Assembly (NCBI RefSeq): GCF_001039355.2
Contig: NW_019775912.1
Coordinates: 64,275-128,274 of the forward strand
DNA: 64,000 bases
Reading direction: 5' to 3'
Source: Lingula anatina
Taxonomy: Eukaryota; Brachiopoda; Lingulata; Lingulida; Lingulidae
The notes under the pieces are model-generated. The model ran no database searches, was not told the DNA's origin, and saw only the letters and a program-made list of their open reading frames with translations. The position numbers and the translations under genes are program-made. Positions 31,174 through 45,744 of the stretch are shown here, piece after piece; the stretch's first letter is position 1, and the number at the start of each line of letters is the position of its first letter.

Positions 31174-31183
31174 TCTCGCGAGA
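31174..31183. promoter_or_regulatory. TCTCGCGAGA palindromic promoter element
   Basis: An exact 10-base TCTCGCGAGA in one of the few CpG-rich stretches of the window. In vertebrates this motif marks CpG-type promoters and is bound by BANP. It lies 2.3 kb upstream of the WDR5 ATG and 0.74 kb upstream of the BET start codon, in the interval between the divergent genes, so it may serve WDR5, the BET gene or both. Confidence 0.6.
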
Positions 31184-31612
31184 CGTAAATAGGGAGTTTT
31201 AGGTTGTTTCTTTTAAAATTTAAGATTAGTTTGAAGGATATGCTTGGTATATGAGGATATATTAATGAGGTAACAGAATCATAGAAACGTCAGCGAAAAT
31301 TTTAAGTAATAAGCAGGAAACGCTGTAGAATATTAGAGAAAATAAGTGAGGTAATGTCACATGACCAAACTGTCCAATGAACATGGTGGAAGAAAGAGCT
31401 GACGTATTGAAAAACGGACGGGGCTTCATTTGCGGTGTGGAAGTACTCGGAAATACAAGGATAATACACACGTTTTGATAAAAATATATACTGAGGATAG
31501 TAACATGCACTTTACTGAATGCACAGAGTATACTTACCCATCAAACTAAACAAAGGAAATGTGGGAATATTTAGTTTTTTCGAAAAGCCATATGCCATGT
31601 GATTGTAGTTGA

Positions 31613-31650
31613 CCAATCAACATGCGCCAATTTAAAAGGAGCATATAAAA
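31613..31650 (+). promoter_or_regulatory. CCAAT boxes and TATA box of the BET gene
   Basis: CCAAT at 31613-31617 and again at 31627-31631, then TATAAAA at 31644-31650, predicting transcription from about 31675. This gives a 5' UTR of about 245 bases before the ATG at 31920. A 62-codon upstream frame starts at 31661, near the predicted start, and ends at 31849; whether it is in the mRNA depends on the exact start site. Confidence 0.5.
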
Positions 31651-31919
31651 GTGCAGATTAGTGTCTGTGGGAAAGCTATATGCTGCTTCCCGGGGTGTAT
31701 GTGTTCGGAAGAATCCAGCCGAAAAATGGACACGAAGAGCCATCCGGCGCTGCAAGGCTATCAGCAGAACGCACCTAACATCAACTCAGGGTACTTTGTC
31801 CATATTTTTGCTAGATAAGTATTGTAAATGGCTGAAAAAGGACTATTAAATTAGGGCGCGAATAGTCGGTCAGAGACGCCATTGTTCGTAGTGACATTGT
31901 GCTAGATCGTGCACCGAAA

Positions 31920-33752
31920 ATGTACAATTACTATGGATCCATGGACCCTTATTCCAAAAAACTGTTGTGAGTTACATTATAAACGTTTCCAGCACCTGTA
32001 TAAAGTATAAGTTTGCTACAGTTTATAGTGTAAGCATCAATACTCTGTATGTGTCATTTGCCGGGAGTGTTCTGGAATAAAAATGGTGGCTTTTGTTACA
32101 TCAGGCAATCGTTTGTGCCATATCCAGATAAAGTTATGATGCTGCGGCTTCAGTTTTTGTACTAGGTCGATTTATTTTGTGTCTGTCCTCCATGCTGCAT
32201 TAAATGGTTAAGTATTGTGTTGTCCAACGGTGCTTAAAAGTAGGTGCATCTCAAGGTCATCGTTCGAATTTTAGATGGTCATGTGATGATGAGTCATTGG
32301 GAAATCCTGGTATGTTGTAAAAGGAAAGCAGTTTTTTTAATGAACACTTAAACATATATATATATATATACATGTTACATTGTCGTTATGTTGGTCATAT
32401 CCCCCTTGTGAAATACATTAAAGAAGTATGTTGACTAGTAGTGTTTTGTAATCAGAATATTATATGTTCCTTAAACAGGACTAAGCTTTCCTTATTTACT
32501 TAGCTTTTTGGGTTTTTGCTGTTGATATGAATTGACATTAATCATGTCCCCACATGAATTTTTAGTTGGAAATAAACATCTAAAATAACATATTTGTTTT
32601 ATGTGAAAGTGACAGATTACTACCAAATGTATTGGCTCTTAAAGTGATGCTATATGATATTCCCTGTGGTCATTCCATTGTGCAATAATATATCTAGACC
32701 CATTCTCTGTGATCAAAGTTATCATTTCTCTGCCAAGAAAAAAAAACCTTGTTATGGTGTCCATTTTTGCTGCGAAATGTTAAACTGCACTCGGATTCAA
32801 ATGAACTACCTGGTTTGTTCCAACTTTGGGGGCGGGTGAGATTCTGGTTTAAGTGCAATCAATGGGATCAGCTTAATTTTCCGACACGTCTCCTTAAGCA
32901 GCAGGAAGTAATTAACTTCCATATATGTTGGGCTTAATAACCTCCTAGCAGCTTGAGGCATGTAAGACAATTAAAGTCATTCCACTGATTGTACTTAGAG
33001 AATCCCCTGCAAAGTTAGTCCATCCCAGCTGGTAAGATGTGTGAATCTGAATATGCCCTTAATCAGGATTTTTCGGATTTGGAGTCTGGTATGGTGAATC
33101 ACTTTTTGAATGGCATTATTGATGTTTGATTGAGCACGTGTCATTTTCTCTGATTGTACAATCCTTGGGTTTAATATGTGGTTCCTTTACTTTGATTGGC
33201 CACAAATGCTCTGTCAAAATTACATTTGGCCATGTCACCCATCAATCCTTAGGTTAACCAGACCTGAAATTCCAAGATGTCTTATCACAAAATTCTTTAT
33301 AGCCTTGTGAAATGCTAACACCTACACTCGCCAATTTAGCCAAATGCTAATACTGACTTAAATTGGCTAAACAAAATAGAGTTGATTTGATTTGTTTTAG
33401 TCAAATTAAAACCATATGGAGGAAAAAGTACTGAAAAAATTAGTGATATCATTTGGCTAAGCGAAAAAATTTACAAACGCTACCCCAGATAGTGATCATA
33501 TTTATGTAGTTGTATATTAATTTACCCCCCTCCCCCCCCCCCCAAAAAAAAAAAACGGTTTCATACCTTTCAAAAAAAATTATCAAAAATTTTATCACAT
33601 TGATTTTCTCATTTTTGAAGCTATGATTACCCTCCATACATATCATAGCTGCTAAATTTTATATTATGAGATTAGATCAGATTCCTACTCTTTAAGTTAT
33701 GTTTCAGCTTTAATCAGTGTTAAAATGATAATGTACTCAAATGAACAGTGAA

Positions 33753-33800
<48 letters not shown>

Positions 33801-36800
33801 TGAATAATTTTTAATGCCAGTGCCCCAGTACTAAGCAGTATGGTAATTGTCTTCCAGCAATGGAACATCTGATCAAGAACATGAAACAGGAACAAACAAC
33901 ACAGCAGCAGTAAGTATACAGAAGGTGTGATGTTCATGAGATTAGATTGGATTTCAGAAAGATAAAAATGAAGTATTACAACATACTTTACGAAAGGCGT
34001 CGAACATGCCTGGCAAATTTCGTCTTAGTTGGACCTTATGTCCAAACTGACTGGGAATGTGTAAATATAAGGAATACGTGGTTGTTTCTTTTCTAGACAA
34101 TATATTTTACTTCATTCGAGAAGAGAGATGGGATGAAAATCTCGGGGAGTTCCCAGCTAATTATACATAATTTATTAACCTCGGTTTCACTCACAAATAC
34201 TATTTTGTGACTGGCTGAGGTTGGGGGATTCCTGGATGATGTAATGTACTGTCTCGTTTTCGTGATACCCCTACACGACAAAATGGCTGCAACACGTGCT
34301 CGTACTATGTGTTTTACCGACTTGACTCGGGCTGGACAGTCCCTGTCAAAGCTTCAATTGGATGAAAGAGACTGCCTTACTTTGCTGTTACACAATGCAT
34401 AAGTAATTGCCAAAAACAACGGGTGAAATGGTTATCTGATAAACAGACGTTTTTATGGGCATAGATTTGATATTACTAGCTACACATTCTTCATACTTGT
34501 ATAGTTTTTAGTCTTTGTGTCATTCCACAATGCCTTTTTCATTAGATAAAAAACAACTTTTTTTCTTTCTTTCTTATTTTACTTTTTTACAAATAAATAT
34601 ATTTTAAAGATTTAATATTTCGTTTAATGTCGATGATTTAAAATGTAAGAAAATACACATGAAAACGAATAATGGTTCATATTTCTATTATCTTCAAGCT
34701 TGTCAGACCGAATTTCTGACAGAGTTTTGGGCCTTTCCTAAAGTCTAATTACAAGAATGATTTATTGGTCGGTTAATGTTGATTGCAAGCAAATTTTTGG
34801 TGGGTGGCATCGTTGATGAAAGTATTGACAAAGTTGACGATGTTTTCAGCTAGATTATGGTAAATGAATATTTATTGTATTTCAGAACAACAATGTAAAG
34901 CCTGAGCCTACGGATTCAAACAAACCCCCTGGGAATGATACTGGCTCCTCACCTGCTTCCCAGACACCCAACACTATGCCCCCACGCAAAGGGCGCCTGA
35001 CAAACCAACTCAATTACTTGCTCAAAGTTGTGATGAAATCAGTATATAAACACCAGATGGGCTGGCCCTTTCATCATCCTGTGGATGCCAGCAAGTTGAA
35101 CTTGCCTGTAAGTATGATGGGTGTCTTTGTTCTCTTTACTCATTTTGTATCTGTCATTGTTTTCAACTTGGAAAACAGAATGATTTGTTCTTTTGAATGA
35201 ATGATTTATTCTGAAACTGCTGTTGTATAAGTAATACAAAATATGAATCGATACTATGTACACGAGATAGAGCCACATGTCGATGTCACTTGCACCTTGC
35301 TGACCTTGCAGACTCTTTTGTTTTCTTCATTTACTGTGATGGAATATGAAATAAATTGAGTCATTTTAATAGCTTGACTAAAAAAAGTACCTGAAACAGT
35401 AATGAAAGGGTACCTTATTTATGTCCACCATTTATTAACTGAGACTTTTATTTTCAGGACTATCATAAGATCATCAAACAGCCCATGGACTTGGGAACAA
35501 TCAGAAAAAGACTAGAAACTAATTATTACTACAGTGCAAAAGAATGTATACAGGATTTCAATACCATGTTCACAAATTGCTATGTTTACAACAAACCTGG
35601 AGAGGTAAATTTTCTTTTTTCACTGTGCATTGAGAGATTGTTAGGGTTATGTCATATCAATCTGGATAATGTATTACCTTTGGGAATCAGAGGTTGCATT
35701 GGTGAAAATATGCTTGAATTACCATTCATATTGAAATATGCAGATAAAGTGTCACTCTTTATCAAGCCTACTGCCTTGTAGGTATGATTTGCAAGAGCTG
35801 AAACTGAATGAAATTGAAATACACATTCCACCTTAACAGTTGGACAAGAAGAAAATGATTGTATGTTTGATTAGACTCCAGGCTACTATATGTCTCTATA
35901 GAAAATGCATATTTGGACCCAAGACAAACATTGAGTTTCATGTAGTTTTTCGCTCTCTAATCCACTAAATTTGTTTTTATGAGTCATGTTTTAAAGAATA
36001 CTGTGATTATCAGATACAAATATTGATTAACCTATTTTTCTTTTTACAGGATGTTGTTCTGATGGCACAAACTTTAGAAAAACTCTTTTTACAAAAAGTG
36101 GCCCAAATGCCACAGGAGGAGTACGAAATGACTGCTCCAGTGAAGAAAGGTCCTGGTCGAACACCACATCATGTGCGTGCACAGCCTAAGGCACCACCAG
36201 TACCAAAACCTCTTCCACCACAACAACAACAACCAGTTATATTAAATTCTCCTCCAGTGACATCACAAATATCTGCAATGCCCCAGTCCACTGAAAGTGG
36301 TGTGACTCCAACTACCACGGCAACACCCACAGCAACACCCACAAATGCTATAGACTCCTCAGGCTATGGAATGGTGGGACCCACAAAAGTGAGTGAATTT
36401 GGCCTTTTACTCCATAGAGATGGTCACCGCATATATTCAGTTCTTTTCTCAATTACCCCAATACCAGAACTGCACATATGCTTATCTTGGAAATGATGTC
36501 TCGTTCCATTTTGAACATCTCTTTAAAAAAAAAAAAGACCATGATTTGGCTCTTGTATTAGGTGATTTAGGAAATGTTTAATGTAAGAGGAGTCACTTTA
36601 TGGTCCCCATAGATTAATATTTTCCTCCAAAAAGTTTAAGAAGGCATTGATATTTGGTTTTAAAATACAGTTGTATATTAAAGATGTTAATTACCATATT
36701 TGTGCGAGATGGTTTCTGTTAGCACATTTGCCTATATTGTAGTAAAGTTGTTTGTGATTGCAGTTAAAAAAGGGCGTGAAAAGGAAAGCAGACACTACTA

Positions 36801-39800
36801 CCCCTTCTGCAGTGAATGACAGTGTATATGACCCTCCCTATGAGCCCAGGGCTGCCAAGCTGGGCCTATCTAGGCGAGAGAGTAACAGACAGATCAAGAA
36901 GCCCAAGAAAGACCTTCCGGAGGACCAGGTCAGCACCCATGACATCATACCTACAGCTGTCCCTCCATCTCGTACTCAGCCAGTAGAAACTGGGACTGCT
37001 CCAGTAAGATCAAACTTAATTTAAAGTCACATCATGCTGCATGGCGCTCCCCTTACCCAGTCAACATATGCTCATGTGCTTGCCCAGTCTACTGACAGAG
37101 TACAGGGGTTTCAATAGATTTTTCCTTGTATAGATGTGTAAAGCCCCCCCCCCCTCTCTCTTTTTTTTTTTTTTTCTTTTAATTCTCCCCATTTCTTCTT
37201 GAAACCCCTGAGATCAGGACAGTGAAGATATTTTAGTTGTGTGAAGTAAATGATGGCTCTTTAGTCAGTAAGAGTTTTTTGTGTACTTGTAAATGGTACA
37301 ACCTCTTCTGGTTTTGTTCAATTGTTGCCCCCCACCCCCACCCCAGTCTAAATTTTATTGCAAACTTTGTAAAACAAGGCTTGGCTTTTGTCTGTCACTG
37401 TTCTTACTGACTGGACATTACAGCTGCCAAGTTAGCTGTGTGTCCAACATGTTAGTTAAAGCTTGTCATTTATTTGTTTTCAGGCCCAGCACAGTACCAA
37501 AAGTAAGAAGGGCAAACTCTCTGAACAGCTCAAGTATTCAAGTAATATCATAAAGGAACTCCTCTCCAAGAAACATTCAGTAAGTTGGTAAATTATTTCC
37601 ATTATGTCTTTAATTCTTAATACAAGTTTTTACGTTGAAGTTTGCTCATTAACAATTAACATGAATTGCTTTTCCACCACTGCATATAGGACATAGTGAG
37701 GTAATATCTGATATTTATTTGTCTATGGGTGTGTAAGAGTTTCATATTATATCCTTTCTCTTTAAGCAATATGCATGGCCTTTTTACAAGCCTGTTGATG
37801 CAGAACTCCTGGGTTTACATGACTACCATGATATTATTAAAAAGCCCATGGATCTTGGAACAGTCAAGGTGGGTTGAGTAGCTCATGCATTTTAATTGTT
37901 AAATAGACTAAGTATTTTTGGATTATAAAACATAGACTCTGTTCACATGAAAAGTCTATTTTCTAAAAATCTATTTTTTATTCGCGGTGATCACGGTCCG
38001 TGCCCTGAATACCCTGCAGCGTAATTACTGACAGCGCGAGCCAGTTACTTCCAAAGCTGTAATTAATTCTCGGCTGCCCTCGGAGTGATCATAAGATACC
38101 GCAAATAGAAAATAGATTTTTAGAAAATAGACTTTTCATGTGAACGGAGTCATAATTGTTGTGAACTGGTTTCTGGATGAACCATTTTCCATTCTGCTCG
38201 AGAAACAACCAGTTGAGCTCAATATATGCATAGGGTATGGCATTTAAAGATCACTACATTATGGAAATTTAAAAAAGCCAGTTTTAAGTTTGGTGTTTCA
38301 TGCCTGAAGACTTGATTCTTTTTATTGCTTATGTTAATCTGATGGTGTTTGAATGTATCTTTTAAAGTATTGCTCCAGTTTTTTACAAATACTTGTTAAT
38401 TTATTAGACAAAAATGGACCGCAGAGAGTACAGGACGGCTGCAGAGTTTGCTGAAGACGTACGAGTCATATTTACCAACTGCTACAGGTATAACCCTCCA
38501 GATAGTGATGTGGTCTTGATGGCTAAAAAATTACAGGTGAGCTCATCCCGTAACCGTTACAACTAAATGTTGTTCACAAGATTTAAGTAGAAATTATAAA
38601 GGAAGAGGAAAGAGTTTTGATGATGTTGTTGGTTGTGACCTCCCGGGCAAGGATCTTAGCTCTTTAAGAGCCATGACAGAACACTTAATCAGTGGAGGAA
38701 AAAATAAAAGCCCAAGTTAATCCCAGCCTTTCTCCTTTTAGAGCTTGGCTGTTTCATGCCTTGGGGACAATTGAAGAATGTGATGTATAATAAAATTGTT
38801 TTAGAACTTCCTATGGTAAAGCAAATGTCAGTTGTTTAATGGATTTCAGGGATGGTCTTTTAAAGATGATTGTCTTTGTTTGTAGGATGTGTTTGAATTG
38901 CGGTATGCTAAGATGCCAGAAGAGCCACCATCTGCACCAGAGACTGCATCTATTGGGGACCAGTCTGAGGACAAGGGTGGGGCCAGCAGTGACAGTGACA
39001 GTATTCAAAGTGAACCTGAAGAGGTGCAGTCAGATTCTGAGGTAGAAAGAGAAAGAAAACTCAAGGAATTAGCAGAACAGGTATGTAACATGAAAGACTG
39101 GTCAGTAATGACTTACACCTTGATACTATTTAGTGGTGATTTTACACCTATACATAATGTAAAATGATGAGAACCATGCGTGTCATATGAATCTGTTGCA
39201 CGGTGGCTGTTAACAGATCTTTTAAGTGCTAGAGACTGTGAGACAACCCCTAATAAGTGCATAGGATATGATGGCAAAAAGGCGAATCTGATTTCATAAG
39301 TTGATTGTTATAATTTTTTGATGTGTTAAATGCAACTTATTTGAGTGCTTGCTTTAAGTAAACCTCTAACAATTTGCAGCTGTCAATGGTGCAAGAACAA
39401 CTTGGGAAACTCACAGAGGAACAAGCAAGAAAACTTAAAGAGAAGAAGGCCAGGGAGAAAGAAAAGGAAAAAGAAAAGAAAAAAGACACAAGTTCTAAAA
39501 GGAAAAAGAAAGAAAAAGACACTAAGGATAAAGACAAGAAAACTGAGCCTCTATTGCCTGTAGTACCACCAGTGGTGGTACCTCCATCTATACCAGAACC
39601 TCCAAAATCTGCTGCTAAGCCAGCATCAAAAACTCCTAAAACTACAAAAACAGCCAATCAAAAACGAGCAAGGACTAACAGTCGTGCAAAGAAAAATAAA
39701 CCTGTGAATTCCACGTCTGCTGTCCCAGGTTTTGACAGTGAGGACGAAGACAATGCTAAACCCATGACTTACGATGAAAAGAGGCAACTCAGCTTAGACA

Positions 39801-42276
39801 TAAACAAACTCCCAGGTATCTATTCAGATCAGTTGGGATGCAGCATTACACTTTATTAAAAGTAAAAGACATAAGGTGCAAGGTTCTGTTTTGAATGCCA
39901 ATATATACCACATAAATATCAGTGAGAAGTTTTTAAAGTGCTTAACTACTACACTATTCTTTGGAAAACCTGTGAATTTGGAAATCATGCTGGTGCCAGC
40001 GACAGATACATTTTGAAATGGAATAGGAAAATTACAATATATCGAAGCACATGTTAATCTTTGGAAGCAAGATGTCAAAACGAGTAGAGAGGGCTGTCAC
40101 CTTAAAAACCATTAAAATTTTCTGTAAAATGATGACCACCATGCGCGACATCTGAATCTGTTGCACAGTGGTAGTTCTAAGCTGAATCTAGTGTTTTACT
40201 GGGGAAAGCTTGAACTGCTACTCAGCTTTCAGAATCGTGATCGCAAAAAAAGGAAATCTGATTACAATTCACTTTCTGTTTATAAGTCAATGGATTACTA
40301 TATAAGTTTGAAATTGAGTTAAGGGTGGCAAATCAAACTGGCATAAATGGGGCAGTAGTGAGAATTTGAGGTTTTTTTGTGTGTGTGTTTGTAAAATGCC
40401 CCTAAAGAAGAGCCTTCCATCCTGCACGTATATCCCCTTTGCCTGTTGCTTGATGTAAATTTTTTTGGAGTGTTGCTTATTTGATAAACAAGCATTACCT
40501 AACTATTATAGTACCTGATTTTTAAATCCATTTTTCCTTCATACAGGAGACAAATTAGGCCGGGTTGTCCACATAATTCAGTCACGAGAGCCGTCCTTAC
40601 GAGATTCCAATCCCGATGAAATTGAGATCGACTTCGAGACGCTGAAGCCATCAACATTACGAGAGCTGGAGAGCTATGTGGCTGCATGCCTTAAGAAGAA
40701 ACCTAGAAAACCTTACAGTAAGTGATTAAATTGGTTGTGTGGTCACATTTTTGTTTCCAACAATTTTTGAGATTTTTAGATTCAAAAATTTTTTGTAGGT
40801 TGATGATAAATTTAGGATGAGCCCTATTGGTTTTTGTAAAAAAAGTCTATAAGAGATGCTAGTAGAGTGCCTCAGACAGATTTAGCATAACAAATATCAA
40901 TAGCCATCTGTGAAGGGCTTAATTCTCAGTGAACTTGAAGGTACATCTGTCAAAAGCAAACCTTATCAGTTTAGAAAACCAGCACTTAGTACTATGGAAT
41001 TGATTCTTTCAGAACATTAAGAATGACGAGGATTAGTGGGACTGTCTTTTAACTATAGAAAGTTAATATAGAACAGTGCCAAAACTAAGAGTCTAAATAA
41101 TTGTGTAACATTTCTATCCCATTTTTTTTTCATTAACTGAGGTCTTTATTTGTAAACTAACTTGATATTAATGTTAATCTATTATTTTTTATTTTTGTTT
41201 GAACACATTTTTGCAACTTCAGCCTTTTGATTGCAGTCATTATGTTGTTTCTTTGTTTTGCGATATGCCTTTATATATGTTAGACTTATTTTTATATAGT
41301 TTGCAAGGCCCTTCTTTATTATGAAATTTTCTTATCGCAATTTTCTACATTTTGATACAAACATACATAAATGTAACATAGCTAATTGCATAATTTTTTA
41401 TAGCACCTAAAAGACCACCCGGGAAGTCCAAAGAGGAAGCCCAACAAGAAAAGAAACAGGAACTGGAGAAAAGACTACAAGATGTGACAGGGCAGTTGGG
41501 AGGAAACAAGCCAAAAACACCAAAGAAAGGTGAGATTTTCAAGGTTGATAATTGTTATTGCAGGATTGCTTTAAAATTGTTTTGTAGATTGGTAATAATT
41601 AAGGGGTGAAGAATATTAATTTTCATAAAGGTTGTTTATTATCTGTTAAAAAATTCCTGAAGTTTTAACATGGGGAAAGGCTGTAAACAAGTTCAGTTGT
41701 GATTTATTACAACTATGGACTGCTTAGAGAAGAGTAAGTGTGGGGTCAGCAATGTTAATCATTTTGCCCCTATGTAATTTAATGAATGCCACCAAAATTG
41801 TTTAGACATGTGTCAAAACAATTTATTCATTGCTTTGCTGATATCCATTGGCCACCATCAATCAAGACTGCTTGTTTAAAAATAGCTGCCCATTTAATAT
41901 TTGATGGCTCTGTTGTGTTATATTTTCAAGTACCAGCTCTATGAATAATTTTATTATTAAATGATATTACAATCTTGAAGATGCCTCTGTTTGGGAAAGT
42001 CGAAAGTTTTCAATAGCAACAGTAGGCAAGAACACCAGAGATGATATAGAACTTCAATTTATTCGAGTACAGATTTTGAATTTAATGTAATAAAACTCTG
42101 AAATACATTTTTTCTGCTCATGTTCAATGCTTCATAATTGTAGAGAGTTCCCATGTAGATGTTGTTGGTGGATCCCAGAGTAGACTAAGTGCAAGCAGTA
42201 GCAGTACCTCAGACAGCGACAGTAGCAGTGACAGTAGTTCGTCTGGATCCTCGTCTAGTGACTCTGAGTCAGGTTA
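31920..42276 (+). CDS. BRD4: Predicted BET short isoform (811 aa) ending after exon 14
   Basis: If the exon 14 donor at 42272/42273 is not used, the reading frame runs Glu-Ser-Gly-stop: GAG TCA GGT TAG, stop at 42274-42276. The product keeps both bromodomains, the ET domain and the acidic Ser/Asp tail but lacks the Pro-rich region and the P-TEFb-type C-terminus. Human BRD2 and BRD3 end with the same Ser/Asp-rich...Ser-Gly style, and BRD4 and fly fs(1)h are known to make short and long forms. Usable poly(A) signals lie at 44401-44414 inside the same intron. Inferred isoform, not proven. Confidence 0.6.
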
Positions 42277-45200
42277 GACTGCACTATGTTCAGTCATCAT
42301 TGGTCTATACATAAATATTTATATATATATATTAGGCCTTTTCACATTGAGCATTATATCTTGGCATCCCACCTGGAGTGGAATGTTTTTAGAGGTTCTG
42401 ACATATTATTTAACTACAAGAAACATGCATTCACAAGTTTGCTTCCTTGGAAGCCCGTAGACTTGCCCTTCAAGAAATCGACGGAAAACGGCTCTTTTTC
42501 AAATATGAATGGGCACTGTAGAAAACTCTCTCAAATTATGCACATAGGTGCGATATCATGTGAAGAGTAATTGTTGTAAATTTCAATCCAAGCGGTTGTG
42601 TATATTTTGAGATAGAACGTTTTAAATGTGCAGCAAACTGTAACGCTAATCCCTTCAAGATCTCGACGAAGTGCATAGTGACGTCATCACTTGTACTTTG
42701 AAAGCTACTAGGTGATTTTCCAAAGAGAATTATTTCGTATCTTATACAAATGTTCAGAAAATGACCATGAAGATAAAAGAAAGTTCACTAATCAAAATTG
42801 AAACTGCATTATTAGACAGAAAAACATTGTGCATTTCTGACCTAGACTTGTCAGTGTAAACAAAGTGTACTAAATGCATCACAAGCAAGCACGTGGATGC
42901 CACGTTTGATACTTTGTATCAGACTCTTCATTTTACTTGACAATACTGTGTTTACTATGGGCATGACAGGAAAAACTGTGCAAAAAACGGGTACTTCTGG
43001 TTTGCGTCAATTTCTTGAAGGGCGAGTCAATGAATCTACCAACCTTGTCCAGTGCAGGGTTTCCATTTAGACAATTCTTTTACATAATAGCCAGTCTATT
43101 TTAAGATGTCAATCTCTGAAAACATCCCAGTATGGAATGATAGGATATACTGTTAGAAAAGAACGGGCCTATAGTGACTTGATGCAATGTTGAGTAGCAT
43201 TTGTTCTACCATTTCATAATTGTTTTGTCTCTGAGTAAAGCTGTGCTTTACCTCATACACACAGAGATTGGTGCTTCTCATGTAATATTCAGTGTTTGCA
43301 TTTATTTTGTATTGTATTTAATGCAAATTTCATCACAATTTCAATTTTTGAACCTGCCAGAGCAGTTTTTACAAGATCTTTTTAAAGGTTCATAATTCTA
43401 CTGAAGATATCTCTTTGAATATCAAGTGTGCAACAGGTCTTAGCATAGGGTAGCAAAATGGGGGTTGTGAGTATAGAAAAAAAATTTTTATGACAATTGA
43501 TTATGAATTTTATCCCCATATAAGTACTATGCTATGACCTGTTGCCACCAATGTGGTGCTATCGAGTGCAGAATGTGTCCCTGGAGGTTGACTGTTGGGG
43601 GAGGGAAGGGTTGACAACAACAGCTAGGGTTTAATGCATAAGACAGTTTCAATTGCTTAAATGGCGCACTTGCTCCAGTTGTGTCCCATGTAAATGATCT
43701 GGCAGCATGCGTCCAGCTAACTGGGTTGTATATGAAAGCTAAAGATGGCAACACCTGACAGTGTACAAGGTCACTAAGAGAAGTGAACCACCTGCCTCTA
43801 CTGCTGCAGATGAGAACAGACCAGCAGCCGCCTTCTACCAGGTAGCATTTTGCACTCTGTGGCTTCCTCACTCTGTATGGCTTCATTTGCATACGTTAGA
43901 GAGGCTCTGTTCACCTCAGTAGGATTCATTTTTAATGTCTTTTTTATATAACAAAATTGAGATTGCAAGGAAGATCTTGATTAAAATTGGTGTAATTTGT
44001 TTTTCATTAGTACTGTTCAGATCCAGAGTGAAGGACATTTAACAGATGTAGGAAATGAACAATGGTTGTAGATAATTATTTTTTATTTCTGTTTTATGAA
44101 TTGTAACTTTAATTCCACATTGTCATCATTCTGGCAGCTGTCCAGAACATTGTAATGAGGGGTTTATCTAGTATATGCTGCCTCAGCTTTATCCCCATCA
44201 ATTTTTCACCTTTGTACATAATACTTATGTACTTATCACAATTTAAATGTACGCAAGTTTTTTTTTTTTTTTTTTTTCTACAAAACTTTTTTATTTTACA
44301 TATTTGTTGTAGGAGACTAATGTGTGTAGGTTTAAAAAGTAACTGATGTACTGTGAATTGAATGGAGTACATTTTGTATGTCATGAAAATTAAGTGTAAC
44401 AATAAAAGAATAAAACAAAACTTGTTGTTGTTGCCCCCTTACAACGCTGCCCCTGGGAGACACATTCTGCACTCGGTTATGTCAGATACACAACAGGCAA
44501 AAGGTAGCACACGATAAACAATCATTTTTTTTTTTTCAATGGAACTTCCAAATATTAGTGTGACCATTGTAGCTGGGGATGTCAATCTCCTGACAGATTT
44601 GATGTGTGTATGTCAAGTGATTGTGTACGTTTGCTTCTGAGCCTGCATTATATAGGGGTTGGACTCCCAACACAAAAGCATGTTGAGTATTGATAATCCT
44701 GGTATTTTTACTCTCTAACACATGATACACTAAAATAATGTTATTTTCAGACTTGAGTGTGCATCATAAGGCTCACCAAATCAGAGCATAAACTCGGCTC
44801 CTATGTTTTATTTCACAGGCACATTTGGGATAAAGAAAGCCAAAATGTGTAATTACTTGGTGCTGATATTTCATGTGAACATTCTAAAAGAGAAAATACC
44901 AGAATTGCCAAAATACTCATGGTGCCACTGTCTTGGCAGTTCAATGTAATCCCTTGTAATCTAACCCTTCTTGTACCATGATTAATATTTAAAGATGTTA
45001 AATGTAATACTGCATGGTTCACATTTTCTTCCACAGAAACTCCGACCAAGAAAAATAAATTGAATATAAAACAGGTCAGTACTAATCATAACCATATGAA
45101 AATGGTGACTAAATTTTGATGACATGACTTTGAATTTTCATGGACTTGCAGACTATTACTTGGATTATCTTTCTGAATGTCCATGATACTTGTATTTTAG

Positions 45201-45708
45201 TTAAAATTGATGGTCATTATGCTGTTAAGCATTATGTAATATTGCATTTAAGTTGAAGAAAACCCTATTTTGGGCACCGCTGCCATTATAACCCTTAAAG
45301 GAAAAAATGTTACTGATGATTCTCAATGTTACTGAAAATATTCACTGGAATGAAATGCAGTTGAGTTGAAAAACCAGTCTGATTGCATTCTCTCCTGCAA
45401 GCACTGTAGTTGTATATGAAATTTTCATTTTGCACACATGGGACTTAGAACTCCCATGAAGCTGAATGGAAATAAAATTTTCTAAATGTCCATATTATGA
45501 ATAGTAGGTAATTAAATATTGGTGGTGATAATGCTGTTTATCATTAGAGATATTGCATCAAAATTTAAAAAATACTTTGAGTATTGACAACACAAATGAT
45601 GAAAACTGTGTAACTTATTTTTTTTTAACTTAAAATTATAATTTATAGATTGACATTCAGCTCAAATTGGAAAACCAGCTTGATTGGATTATCATTTTTC
45701 TTGAATTT

Positions 45709-45744
<36 letters not shown>

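Noticed and set aside
34976-35200. Start of the BET protein at the Met in exon 3
   Set aside because: The frame continues upstream through exons 2 and 1 with matching phases and conserved splice signals, so this Met is internal.
43527-43892. 121-aa minus-strand frame
   Set aside because: It lies in BET intron 14 within inverted-repeat sequence and shows no recognisable domain.
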